Below, piece after piece: positions 37,708 through 50,591 of a DNA stretch of 64,000 bases. Location of the stretch: assembly GCA_000231825.2 (NCBI GenBank), contig JH720295.1:2209035-2273034 (forward strand). The letters are read 5' to 3'. Position 1 is the stretch's first letter, and each line of letters starts with the position of its first letter. The translations under genes and the position numbers were made by a program. The stretch comes from Tetrahymena elliotti 4EA. Lineage: Eukaryota; Ciliophora; Oligohymenophorea; Hymenostomatida; Tetrahymenidae. The notes beneath the pieces were generated by a model that worked only from the letters and a program-made list of their open reading frames with translations, had not been told where the DNA came from and did no database searches.

Positions 37708-40700
37708 TCACTATCTATTAAATCTTAAGTCTATTAGATGAGAAGCTTTTTATTATTTAACTTAGTTTTCATTTAAGTCAAGACATTTCTTTCCCATATG
37801 AGCTTATTGAACCACGCTCTTTTTCTAATTTTTTTTAAATTATTGTAAAAGCTGTTCAAAATTGAATGAAATTTACTTTTAATTAGCTTCATTTTAAGCA
37901 GAAGAAGGTCTCCTTTTTATTTTATTCTTTTATTTTTTGGTATTATCATTATTATTAGACTATTTAGATTCATTTTAAATGATATTTGTCTTTTCTAAAT
38001 TATCTTAAAAGTTAGATTTAGCAAACTTACTTTCATCATTTTATACTATGCTTTATTGTTATTACTGCTGATCTAATTTATCCTATAAATAAAATTTTAA
38101 TTTGTTATTGAAATAAAATATATTTTACATTGATTGTTTGCTTTAAATTGCCAATTTGAGAAAGTAACTCTTCATATTTAATTTAGGAATTAATATTTTC
38201 AACCTTTTGTAGCTTTTACTGCTCTTTAAGGAGAATAATGTCTTTTTAAAATTTAATATTGTCTTTTCTTTTTTAATGGAGACTTTACTTTTTATCTAAT
38301 TATTGCTATTCTAATTTTTTCGCAAGTGATTCTTTTTCTTGAAGAGACTGAATTAATTTTTCTATTTTTTTATCTAAATCAGCAAAATCATTTGAAAATA
38401 AAAGGAGTTTATTTCTTTGCAAAGTGTCAGAATACTCACTTAATAATTCGTATTAAGTTTATTAGACCTAACTAAGTGAAATAGCCTATTTCTCTTTTTC
38501 TTGCTTTAATATTTCTAAATCACTTTTCAAATGTTCAATTTTATTTAAAATTTCTTGTTTTTAACAAATAAGATCAAAGTCCTTATCATCTGTTTTGTTT
38601 GTTTTTAATAAAAAAATAAAATTCACTTTTAAATCATAAAAAAAGTAAATAAAAAAACCTATATCGACATTTATCTTCAATTATTCTTTTATTTTCTTTA
38701 TTTTTAATTAACCTTCTTATTACAATGTTTCTTTCAAATGGTCGTATTTCTCTTTAATTTCTCTATTTAGCTTGAATTACATCTTTTATTCTTTCAACTC
38801 TAATTCATTCTTTTCAGATGAAATAAACGTTTACAACTATGAAAGCTATTTCTATCTCTCTAGCTCAAATAATTTATTTAGCTTTTTATCAATATTGCTG
38901 TGGCTATTCTTTTTATTTAAATTAATTTTTTATTATTTATTTTAATCCTAATCAATAAATCCAAAACTTAAAAATGCTGGATCAAACCAATTGAGGAAAT
39001 AAAATATCGTTTTGTGAAAAGATTGAAGGAGGTTTTATTAAATGTAAATTTATTTTTTAGTGAAAAAAGTAATAGAAAAATTACTTCATTTTAAAGATTT
39101 GATAACCTGAGTTCATTTTAGTTAATCATTAAAACTTTTTGAGTAGAGAATTTATCTTCATATTCTTTTTGGACTGCAATTTTCAAATTTTTTAAGTAAT
39201 TTCTCAAATTATTAATAATTTCTTCATTTTAAGACTATTTTAATTTATATTCAGAGTCTAATTGAGACTATAAAGACTCTTAGGCATCTCTTTTATTATC
39301 GAATTATTCGTTTTCAAGTTCATTAATTAAATCAGTTTTTTCCTTAATAATTTTGGATTTGAACTCATTCAACTAAATGTTAACTCTTTATTTAGCTTCT
39401 TTGAATTTTTCATCATGCTTTTTTTATGCATCAGATCTTTCATTCATTTTTTTATCAAGAGCTCTATTTTTAATTTCTAATTCTTCTTCAAACTTATTTG
39501 AGTATTTTTTACACTGCCTATCAATCTAATCATTCTCTTCTTATTGGATTTTCTTTTTATTTAAATCATTTTATTCATCCAACACCTTCAATTAATTATT
39601 CAATTCCTCCTACATCTTACTCTCTAAATCTTTTTTCACTTACTTTTTTTCAGCATTCAATCTCTTCAAATAATCTTCTTCTGCCTATTTCAATTATTTC
39701 TTTATGTCTTTTAAATCTTTTTCCATTTATTTCTCCTAATCTTTAACTTCCTTTTTCCTAATATTCTCATAGTCAATATTCTTTTATTTGTACTATTGTA
39801 ACAGCTATCCTTCATAATCTTGATACTCTTACTACATTTCTCTCTCGATATTTAACTTATTTTGAGCTATTTGAATTAATAAAAATTAAATCTATTTTCA
39901 TAATTTCCAACAAATTTCTATAAAAAATCCACATCTTTTATTTTAAACCACATTTAAGCGTCAACTATAACAAATCATCCTTTCCTTTTACTTTTTTTGA
40001 AACAATCTATTTAACCAAAGCTTTATTTTATTTTCTAATAAAGATTTATTTTTTGTGATTTAAACTATTAATGAAAGCATAAATTATTTTAACTTTATTT
40101 GTACAATAAATTGCAATAAACTTTCTTTTACAACTTAAAAAATTGTTTGAGAAATTTAGTTAGATTGAGAAAAATAATTTTTTAATTTTCTCTAAGAAAG
40201 CCTCAATCAAAATTCAATTTATTTCTTCACAGTATATTTTAAAAGATTTGTTTGTTTCTGTAAGATAGTTTGTTTTCATTTAAAAATACAATGAAACTTT
40301 AATCAAAGAGAGGCACTTTGTGTCAGATAATCAATCATAAAGGAAGGATTGATAAAAATAGAGCATGCTTAAATTGGTTAAAATACATAAGGTATTTGAT
40401 TTTATTGATATTATTATTCATGAAAATTGTATTTTAAGAAGTGAGTACTTACTTATTTCATCTTTTTCTGAGTAATCAGGAGCACTCATTAAAAAGTTTT
40501 GATTAAAAGACTGGTTCATAGATGAATCTAAAACTCTAGAATCTCCTACAAATCCTTCATTCATATCTTACAAGTCTTAGTTTTTATACATTTTGTCCAT
40601 TTGCTAATTTAATTGAAAATAAAAAGAATGATTGATAAATAGATATCATTCATACATACATAATATAACTTTTAAGTAAATATTATTTGTTTGTTCATAT

Positions 40701-41300
40701 GCATAAATATATATCTACTTTTATAAGCTTTACAAATTATTAAAATAATCACTGCTTTTGATCAAATTTATTTTATTTGTTTGTTTTGTTGTCAGTGGAT
40801 TTAAAATATGAAAATGAAATCTATTTATAGATGCTATTAATTCATAATTAATTAATTTACCTTTTATTAATCTTTCATTTTCATTTCTTCAAACTTTTTT
40901 TTATAAAATAAATCGCAAGGATGCTCTAATTGCTTTTATCCTGTAACAGAATTCATATAAAATCTCTAATCTTCGTATTTATGCTGATAAACATGCCATT
41001 ATTCAGGGAGAGGAGCTTTTAGTCCTTCTTTAGCAATATACAAATATTTTTTATCCTTAATTAAATCCATGCCTAAATATTCTGCATAATTAAGTACCTC
41101 TATTATTATTTATTAAATAACTTCATTGTTAACTCTGATAGAAGATAAAATAACTATTTAAATAATAATTGAATCATTTTACCTTTTTCAGTAGGCTCAT
41201 AATCTTCATCTAAGTCTTCATCATACATAATCCACTCATCCTCATATTCATCCTAAGGGTCTTAATAGTATTACTACTGTTAATACTAGTTCATACCCAT
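37708..41300 (-). CDS. CEP164: CEP164-family centriole distal appendage / transition fibre protein
   Basis: Seven exons: 41183-41300, 40861-41099, 40453-40603, 39085-39866, 38659-38908, 38129-38589, 37708-38082; 791 aa, all joins in phase. After an acidic N-terminus (YEDEWIMYDEDLDEDYEP) comes the diagnostic CEP164 WW module: VLNYAEYLGMD, YLYIAKEGLKAPLPEQWHVY, FYMNSVTGQKQLEHPCDLFY (about residues 40-110). The rest is dense coiled coil (RALDKKMNERSDAQKKHDEK; LESKMQEELNNQLKVLDEQN). CEP164 sits on distal appendages/transition fibres of the mature basal body and is needed for docking and for starting the axoneme. The protein is about half the length of the vertebrate one (roughly 1460 aa) and most of the shortening is in the tail. 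The 586-nt intron between exons 3 and 4 is long for this genome. Confidence 0.88.
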
Positions 41301-42362
41301 CGCTCCCTTTTTATTTTTATTCTAATTCTTATTCCACATCTACTGAAAGCAAAAATATTTATCACCCTTATTTACTATAATTATATTGATTTATTGATAG
41401 ATATAGATATATAGATTAATTAATTAATTCCTATTCTAATGGATATTGATTTTTTATGATTTATTTATTATTATTTGAAATTAACCAATTTCAAACTTAA
41501 ATATAATTTCTATTTGTTTGTTTATGCATCCCTTATTTGTTAAATAATTAGAGTCAGTCACTCCTCTCGCTATCTCACCCATTAACTTTATTAACAAGCT
41601 AATGTTTGTATTTCATCAATAATTATTTTTACTTATTCACTGATTTACTAATATAATTATTATAGCATTTATTTCTAACTCTATTACAAGTAAACTATTT
41701 ATATAACTAATTTTATTATAAAAGTCTTTCTTTTGCTTCTCTTTAAAAATTTTATTCTTGTTTTATAAAAAATTAAGTTATTAAACAATTTTATTTTTAA
41801 TTTTTGAAATTTAAAATAATTTAACTATTGAACCAAAGTAATTATTAAGTTAATTTTTGTCATTAAAAATTAATTATTCTAAGTCATTTCAATTCTATGT
41901 CTGCAAGATCAAGGTTTAAATTTTGTAATAATTAATTAAATTTTTAAAACCCAAAAAGAAAAAGATTTTACTCATTCTTTTTTGATTGATTCAAATTTAC
42001 AAAATATTGCTTTATATTTCACTTTGCTACCTTTGCTATTCAACAGTTTATTATTGCATAAAATCGTTTTTATTGCAATTTTTATGTAAAATGTCATTCA
42101 TGTAATAAAAATATTTTGATTGAAACTATTTTAACAAAAATAAAGAAATGAAAATAGATAAAATAATAATGAAGAATATGGTAAAGAATAAATATAGATA
42201 TACATTAATATTATTATAATTATTTTATATTTAATTTAATTAAATATTGTTTTTTCTGAATTGAGTTAATTTCCCAATTAATTCATCAATCAATTAATTT
42301 TTAGAATTTAATTTTTTTTGATTGATCATAAAATGGATTGATCTTTAAATTGCAAAATAGAA
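41301..42362. other. AT-rich intergenic region upstream of the CEP164 gene
   Basis: About 1.06 kb between two genes on the minus strand. It contains a short (agat)n/(ttaa)n stretch near 41400. No coding frame recognised. Confidence 0.35.
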
Positions 42363-45300
42363 TCAGTATGGTTTATGATTATTAATTTTATCTTTATGGA
42401 ATCTGATCATATCCTTTATATCTCCCAAAACCTTTGAAATGAAATAAAATGTATTCTTATCAAAGAAATGAATTAATAAATATAATTTACCTTGATTTTG
42501 GTGTCTTTAACTTTTTTTTTGCTATCTTCTTCAATTTTCTATTAGATAAATTATTCTCTTTCATAGTTAAATTATTCTATTTAGCTATTGTAAACAGTCT
42601 TCAATTTATTTTCTTTCTATATTTAATTTTCAACATCAATTTAGAATATGGTTAAGTGAATAAATGAATTACCTCTACGAAATCATCTTTAATCTTTCTT
42701 GCCTCAAATCTGCTAAACATATATTTATTTTTATAGCTCTCTTTTTCATCTTCTGCATTAGAAATTTATTTTTCCAATTCTTGAATCTTAATCTACAAAG
42801 TTTAAGACTATTCAAATTTCTATTTTGACTCAAATTCTAAAGACTTCATCATATCTTCTACTCTTTATTTCTCTTATTGCAGCATTTTATTCTATCAAGA
42901 TTAACAATTTGAAATTTCTTAATAAAATAAAAATATAATTTACTTAAAGTATTTGCTATTCAAAATTTTTTTATAGTTCCTAAATAGAAGTAAATTTATC
43001 ATCCATAGTTCTTTTTTCTAAGATTAATTCATTTTCCAAAATTAAATTCTTCTCATTAATTCTCTTAATTTTTTAATCCATTTCATCTCTTAATTTAGAC
43101 AACTTTGTTTCCTTTTTCTTCAATTTACTTTCGAATTCTCTCTTTTAAGCCTTAATATCTTCTAATTCTCTTCTAATTTATTCTTCAATTCTGTCTTTAT
43201 TCTCCCTTATTCTTTCTATCTCAGAATTCTTAGTGCTTAATTCATCTTTCAATAACTTGTTTTCTCTTTCCAATCCATTTGAAAGCTCTTTGTACTGAAC
43301 ATAAAAATAAATAATTGATTAAACTATAAAACAGAACAAGAAATAACAAATTAATTACCTTAACTAAGTCTAATTAAAGTTGATCTTTGATCGACTTTTC
43401 TTATTCTTAGTCCTTCTTTAAATTCTACAAAGAAAGCTACAAATTTTATATTTAATTAAGAGAATTGTCATATTATAATTTCTCTTCAAATTTCTCATTC
43501 TTCAGTTTAAATAATTATTCTTCCAAATCACCCATCTTTTTCTTTAAAGTTTCATTTTTCCTTTTCAATTCCTCAATTTAATCTTGAGCACTCTAATTCT
43601 TTAACATCAAAATTTGATTTTCCTCTTTATATTTATAATAATCTTCCTTCTCATCTTTCAAGCTCTTTTGCATGTCAGTCACTTCCTAATTAAATTATTA
43701 TTCAAAATATTCTCAAACCTAATTACAAAATTTATTTTTGCTTTTTTAAATAATAATTCTTTAAATTACTCTAAAATCTCATAAATTAAACATTGCCTAG
43801 TAGTTTGAGATTTTTAAATTTTTATATATCATAAATATCAAAATATAAGTTAACAGTGTTCACTGTCTAGGCTTTAATTTAAGAGAATTTAGAGTAATTA
43901 TATTAAGAAAATTTGTTTGACTCATTTTTTGTTTGAAAAAATTGTTTGACCAAGCATGATAGTTTGAATAAGAAATTATTACTAATTAATATTTTGTGTT
44001 TGCTTGCAAGAGTTGCTCAAGTTAGCTTGCTAATTTATCTCTTTCTCTTTCAAGTGTGGTGATAATTTCAAATTAATGATTTTCTTTATATTGCATTTGC
44101 TTTAGTTCATTTTAATATTTAGTTTCTAATTCAATGATTTCCTATTTATAAGCTCTTGAGTCTTGGTCATATTTATCTTGAACCATAGAGAGTTTTTCTT
44201 AAAGATTAGTATTTTAATTCTATAATAACTCAATCTTTTTTTATGTAGCCATTTCTAATTTTTCAATATTTGTAGCTTTTTTTGAATCCTCTTCCTTTTA
44301 GCTAGTTAATTATTCTTTTAGCATCTTCATCTTATCAACAAAAGTCGTTTTTTCATTGTTGCTTTCATATTTAATTTTCTATAATTCATTTTCCAATTCT
44401 TTAACTTATCCCTTATAATCCTTAACTGTTTTATTTAAGTTCTCTACTTCATTTTAAAGTAAAGCTTCCTTTTTAATTATAAACAAACAAATAAATAAAA
44501 ATTTCAAACCGAAATTGTTTCAAATAAAACATTAACAATAAATAATTCTATTTTATCAGTTATTTTTCATTCAAATTAATTAAAAAAACATACCTTGTTT
44601 GTGGCTTCGGTGTTGTGTTAGTCTTTAACAAGGAGATTTGATTTGATTTCCTTAAGGAGTTATTTACATTATTTATATTTCTATTTAGTAAGTTCATACA
44701 ATTATTATTTTTCATCAACTTCTTTTTAAAACTAAGAACTAGCTTTTTAAGATTCCAATAACATTTCACTAATTTCTCTTGTTTTATAAAATAAGCATTT
44801 ATACTCCTTTTCTAATCTATCTCTTTTCCAGTCATCTATTTTTTTAGATATAACGAACTCACTCTCTTTATTTAAATTTGTTGCATCATAAGCCTTTTAA
44901 TTTTATTCTTGCAACCTTCTCAATACTCTAGGACTTAATATGACATCAAATTCATTATCACTGCTGCTACTACTGCTACTTTAATTATTAACATGGTCAG
45001 TGTTAACTTACATCCTAGTATCTTGTTCATATTGCCTCGATAGATTTTATTTAGGAGTCTAGCTACTTATAAAACCATCTTCTTAAGTATTTAACATAGA
45101 AGCTTTTTTTGAATTCAATTAAGAAACATTAAGAATCTTTTTTGATGTTGATTCATCCATTATCATCTTGCTCTTTTACTTTAAAATACTATTCTCTGTC
45201 TTAGATTTATTCAGCTTTTTATTTTAAGGACTCTAAGCACTAATCAATGAATAATTATGAGATCTATCAGGTGATTTTTTAGTGCTGCTATATATTCAAT

Positions 45301-46004
45301 AAAAAATACTATTTAATTCCATTTAAAATTATTTCTTAATTAAAAAATAAAAGATTGTTGCCATCTATATATATTCCTATTTATACATTGATTGTTAATT
45401 GTTATCTAATTACAGTTTATAGCTAATTGGAGATGGAGAAAGTGATTTGTCTAAAGAAGCCTGGCTAATTAATAACTTTTTGCTAATGTTAGCTTCACTT
45501 TTAGATGCATTTACAGAATTCAATCCCTTTGAAGCTGACCTTGAAGTTGATGTTTTTTTCTTTGATGAGGGATTATCTGTTGATTTCTTAAGTTTCTTTA
45601 ATACTGAAGTAGTTTATTCACTGGATCCAGTTATAGCTGATGCAGCTTGAGTGCTTTTCTTTTTTATTGATTTACTTTTTAAATTTGACTTTGAACTTTT
45701 TCTAGAATTAATTCCTCTTTCCTCTTCTCTTGAGTTTCGGGATTCAAATCTAGGAGTGTCAATTGCTTTTTTTAGCTAATTCATTACCGATTTGCTATTT
45801 AACAAAGAAAGAAAGTTAGTTATATTTGTTTTCAAATCTAATTAATATTGATTTGATTTGCTTGGAATTTACTTAAATCAATGTTTAGAAACTAACAAGC
45901 AAATTATTGATGAATAAATTAAATAATAAATTTGAAATAAATATCTAATCTTTTTTTAAAAAAAGATAAACTTTTAATGATATCAAAGAAGAATATTCAT
46001 CCAT
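42363..46004 (-). CDS. 920-aa Ser/Lys-rich plus coiled-coil protein
   Basis: Nine-exon model: 45972-46004, 45414-45871, 44594-45287, 43983-44468, 43359-43685, 42944-43294, 42673-42891, 42491-42616, 42363-42431; all joins in phase. The first about 300 residues are basic and Ser-rich (NSRKSSKSNLKSKSIKKKS, SSSSSSSDNEFDVILSPRVL). After KKIDDWKRDRLEKEY the chain is uninterrupted coiled coil to residue about 880, ending DIKDMIRFHKDKINNHKPY. The 11-codon first exon (ATG at 46004) is inferred from phase and protein-like sequence; otherwise the start is the ATG at 45784, giving 880 aa. A MITE-like element lies in the 43686-43982 intron. No family is recognised; the architecture suggests a cytoskeletal or basal-body scaffold, in keeping with the neighbouring CEP164 gene. 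Confidence 0.8.
43767..43896. mobile_element. MITE-like inverted-repeat element in a coiled-coil-gene intron
   Basis: The left end TA-ctctaaaatctcataaatt and the right end aatttaagagaatttagag-TA are inverted matches over about 25 bp. Length about 130 bp, non-coding, wholly inside the 43686-43982 intron. The outermost bases (CTCTAAAWTCTC) differ by one or two positions from the copy at 10803-10936 (CTGTAARTTCTC), so the two belong to the same or sister families. Confidence 0.65.
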
Positions 46005-46762
46005 CTAAACAAGCAAGCAAGCAAACAAAGAAAGAAAGAAACAAACAAATTTTATTATTACTGAATAATTTTATTTAAATTCAATTTATTCAATCAAATC
46101 AATCTTTCCAAATTTCAATTAAAATAAATAGTAAAAATTTTTCTATAAAATATTTTCTTATCAAATTTAATGATAAATTTTAATTTTAATGATTTTTTTG
46201 ATCCTTTATTTAATAAATTGTTGATGGATGAATAATTTTTATGAAATAATACAATTGTTATTTGCATGGTATCAGATAATATTTGTTTAGTAATTAGCAT
46301 TAAATTATGTAAGTAAATAAAATTGAGGTGTATTTAGATACTTCTTGGAAGTATAAAAGAGATGAAAATGTTGTAAATAAATCAATAAAAAAACCTAAAA
46401 ATTTAACAGTAAAATGTTGCTTAAAATTTGAAAAACGAACGAAGGCTTAATTTGAAATGAAGAAAGAAATATCTATTTCAGAATAATAAAAAATAAATAG
46501 AAACAATGAAGGATGATAGAGTTGTTAGAAGGAGAGAAATATAAACTGATATTATATGATAGAAATAGTTTTTAATAATGAGATAGAAAGTTTTTTATAC
46601 TGACTTATTCATTGATTGATTCTTTTTCTGATTAAAAATTAAAGATTTTAGAAGGATTTAATAATATAAACATTTATTATTTAATACATTCTTATTATCT
46701 TTTCTTAGCGAATAATAAATTCCTTTTTAAATTATTTATAAATCAAATAAATTTAGCTGGAA
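46005..46762. other. divergent promoter region
   Basis: Between the starts of the coiled-coil gene (minus) and the LMBR1-like gene (plus). A purine-strand (caag)n/(aaag)n microsatellite lies at about 46013-46050. No other feature seen. Confidence 0.4.
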
Positions 46763-49652
46763 ATGGATATCTTTTTGCTTATTATGACAATTATAGTAGG
46801 AGTCTTACTGATCTTCTGTAACATTTATATTTTAGGTGTGTATTGCCATCCAGAAGATAAAGGATTTGGAGCAAACGCTTATTGCAAACTCATAGTTGTA
46901 AATATTCAATCAAATGATTTTAAATGAAATTCATGCATATTCATAGCCGCTTTTTTAAAATAATAGATCACTGGACTCTCTTTGAGTTGGGGATAAGTGT
47001 TGATGGTACCGTTGGATGTTTCAAATTCTAGGTAATCAATCCATCCATTCATTATCATATTAAATCAATAATAGAAATATTCAATTGCTAAAAGTTGAAA
47101 TCAAATTATTTTCTTTGGTATGAATCAATGAAATTGTTTTTATAAAAAAATAGAGGATATGGAGGAGGTTTCGATATGATGACAGTAAATATAATTATTT
47201 AGCATTTTAATTAGCAATTAGGTTTAGTAATAAATAGTAATGAAAACAACAATAATAAATATAAATAGGTTTGGTATGTTATTTACATAATAGTTCTTGT
47301 ATATATTACTTTCATCATACCCACAGCATAATTCTACTACGAATCTGATGACGATAAATCATTTGTAAATCAATTATTATTTACTATATGAAAATAAGAT
47401 AATTAATTGATATTTTCTTATTTGTTTTAATAGTGCGAAAGAATTACTTAAACAATAGCTATGGAATTTGTTATGATTTTACTTATGGGAGTTTTTTAGT
47501 GTATTTTTTATCTGTTTTGCTCTTAGGCATCTGTACCTATTACTATTTTGTACTATGGAACTAGTGTAGCTAACAGTGGTATGGTAAGCTATGATTATGT
47601 TATCCCATAAAATTATTTTGCTACAGTATCTTAGAGTTCTAAATCATCAACTCTCTAATTCAATGTCAGTCTTTATATAAGTATTATGGCTTTCTTGTCA
47701 TTTATAGGTTATTTCTTCCTCATTCTATTCGGAGGAATGGGATTATCAGCTCTACCTATTGATTTACTTAGATCATATAGATCCAGACCAACATTTGTAA
47801 TATGTTAGTTCATTTTGATATTTATTCAAACATATTAAATTATATTGCTAGTTAGTTAATGGAGTAATTAATTAATATTTCTCAATTTAAAATAAAATAG
47901 AAAAGCTCAAAACAAGCATTTTCAAAAAAGAATTAGCTAAAAGAAATGACTTCAAAACTTATTGATCTTTCTGAAAAAATTCAGGGTATGTCTTTCAATA
48001 AAATGATTAATTGAATTAAATTAATTTATAAAATAAATAAAAAAAGAGGATCTACTAGAAATTAAGTATCAAAAAGGGTTTTGGGCAAGAAGAAAGCTAA
48101 ACAACAAATCTTAAGCAGAATTTTAAGTTTTTTCTGAAGCTGTTTTGCAATTAGATGATGTAATAACTAATATAAATTTATAAATATTTAAATAATGAGA
48201 TCTATTAAATATTTAGGAGCATTAATTATTCAAAATGGAGCTTGATATTTCAACAACAAATCCCCTAGTTTATTATGCTAAATTGTTCATGGGATTCTTA
48301 GGCATCATTATTTCTCTTGTTTGGTGGGTTCACATGTAATTTCTAATCTATTCTTAGCTCAATTAACTTTTATTTCCCAATACAAATATCAAATTTATCT
48401 TCAAAATAAAATAAAATATCAAATGCTTTTTAATTTTCAAGAAAATAACATTGACTTAAAATTAAATAAAGCTTACATTTAAATTTGCTAAATTGAAAAT
48501 TTTATTAAACAAAATGAAAAAATATTTTAATTAATTTTATTTACTAAGATGAAAATGTTATTTTAATAAAATTGAATTAATAAATTTTTAATTTGAAAAG
48601 ATTGTTAGCAGTCGTAGTCAAAAAGAATGGATTTCCTATTTATCCTTTATTGGATAAAATGTTTTTGAAATTAGAGAATATTGGGGTATCATTCTTAGCA
48701 GTAGCATTTTTTACTATGTTTACTTTGTATTTGCTTTGGTGTACTATGAAAGGAAATTTTAAAATTGGTATTGCTATTCCTTTCCTATTCACTATCCATC
48801 CTATGAGGTACTTTTAAAGACAAATAATTTCATTTAAATATTTCAAAAAATAAAAATAGACCAAATGAAACATGGATGAATAGCTTTCTATTTAATTTAA
48901 ATTTGATTCTCATAACTACTGTTTCTTTGGTACAATTCGTCTCTAAATGCTTCTCTTAATATATGAGATACACTTAATTGGACTAAATTTATGGAAGATA
49001 AGTTGAATATCTTGAATTTTATAAATATTTTTACACAAACAACGTCTTTGAGATTGCATTTTTAGTAAGAAATTGTTTATCTAAAAATAAAATTTCTCTT
49101 TAATTTAATATCAATTTTGTTTTATCTCAAAAGTCTTGGAGTGGTTTGAGTGCTATTTATTTTATTTACAAGAGCTAAGAAAAACCTAAGGTAAAAATTT
49201 GATATTTATTTAAAAAAAAAATATTTCAAAAATTGCTTTGCTTAATTTTAAATATAAATAATAATTATTTTGATATGTTTCTGGAAACTTTATTGAATTT
49301 GTTTGTTAAATAATAGCTAATGCTTGAAATTGAGCAATAAAAATCTAAGATGGAGAAATAGTATAAAGGTAAAAATGAAATAGAACTTCAAGAACTTTTA
49401 ATTAAGAAAGGAGTCAACAAAAGAGATATTCCTGGGTAAGAAGATGATTAAAAAGATAAAAAAAGTGATAAGGGTAAAGACAAAAAAGTTAAGGAAGAAA
49501 AAGATCTTGAAAAAGGAAAAAGTAAAGATAAAGATAAAGACAAAGATAAAGAAAAGGGAAAATCTAAAGGTAAAGAAAAAGATGAAACTGAAAAAAGTGT
49601 TTATGATTTTTATGATGATAAAGAAAAGAGTAAATCAAAGAAAAAAAAATGA
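46763..49652 (+). CDS. LMBR1-like multispanning membrane protein
   Basis: Twelve exons: 46763-46897, 46967-47031, 47154-47184, 47269-47364, 47434-47796, 47901-47985, 48047-48159, 48217-48335, 48601-48807, 48860-49064, 49134-49190, 49317-49652; 603 aa, all joins in phase. Conserved LMBR1 features are in order: an N-terminal helix then YCHPEDKGFGANAYCKLIV, ITGLSLSWGQVLMVPLDVSN, VWYVIYIIVLVYITFIIP, LILFGGMGLSALPIDLL, TNPLVYYAKLFMGFLG and FKIGIAIPFLFTIHPMR. About nine hydrophobic helices are visible. The last 80 residues form a highly charged Lys/Asp/Glu tail with KDKDKDKDKEKGK-type repeats. LMBR1/LMBRD proteins are lipocalin-receptor-like or GPCR-linked membrane proteins; the substrate is unknown. 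The 31-nt third exon is small but required by phase and by the GYGGGFDMMT motif. Confidence 0.9.
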
Positions 49653-50591
49653 CAATTTATCAAATAATTTTTTAAAATAATTTTGTAAATATTTATTTTC
49701 AAATTTGTCTGTGTTTTCATAGAGCTTTCATCTGAAAAATTATTCTTCTTCAATTTAATATTAATAATCAAAGTATTTATTTTATTTGCTAAAAATTAAA
49801 TACAGATAGAGTAATCTGAAAATATTTATTATTAATTGTTGTATTTCAATTTTTAGTGTTTAGTTTTGGTATGAATAGAAATAATATTAAATAAATAAAT
49901 ATTTTTAAATCTTAAAAATAAGCTGGAAATTGAGATAAATTTATTTTAAAATAGATATGATATTTATGGTGCAGATAAATTAGAGATAGAAAAATTTTAT
50001 TAATGAATTAATTGGCTCTAAAGTAAGTGGATAAATTAATTTTTGTTGTTTAATAATTCTTACTTGTTATTATTAGCTTGAGGATAGTTATCATAATTAA
50101 AATGAAAATAAACTCAATATAAAAAAACTTATGTGAGGATATTTATAGTTAATGAGTAAGTTTCTAAAAGATATTTCAAGTCTTTTGAGTAGATAGATTA
50201 AATAGAAATAAAAAACAAATTTAAATGATCATTTTGGTATGTGAATTTTAAGCTTAAAATGAGATATTTTAAAATATGTATGATATTTAAGATCTTGATA
50301 AATTCAAATTTTTTGGTTTTAATGCATGCATTTTTCTAGTTAGTTTATGTTAAATAAATTCAGCAAATATAATTGTTGCCTGCTATTATAAGCTTTAGAA
50401 TAGTTATCATAATTACAAAGACAATAAAGTCGATATAAAGAAACAAACAAACAGATGATGGATGATGAGGGTGATAATTATTGAATGAATGAATGATTAA
50501 ATTTATGATAAAAATACAGTTAATCACTATAAAAGTTTATTTTCAGTGAAATCGAGAGTGATTCAGTTTAAATATGTATTAATTTTTTTGT
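49653..50591. other. AT-rich convergent intergenic region
   Basis: Between the 3' ends of the LMBR1-like gene (plus) and the uL1m gene (minus). It contains two loosely similar stretches near 50070 and 50380 (tagttatcataatta). No coding frame seen. Confidence 0.35.

Noticed and set aside
39498..39746. Plus-strand frame rich in Phe, Ser and Leu
   Set aside because: It is antisense to the coiled-coil exon 4 of the CEP164 gene.
45447..45650. Plus-strand acidic frame
   Set aside because: It is antisense to the Ser/Lys-rich second exon of the 920-aa coiled-coil gene.
49444..49680. Lys-rich plus-strand standard-code frame
   Set aside because: It is the +1 shadow of the purine-rich last exon of the LMBR1-like gene, which is in phase with the upstream exons and ends at TGA 49650-49652.
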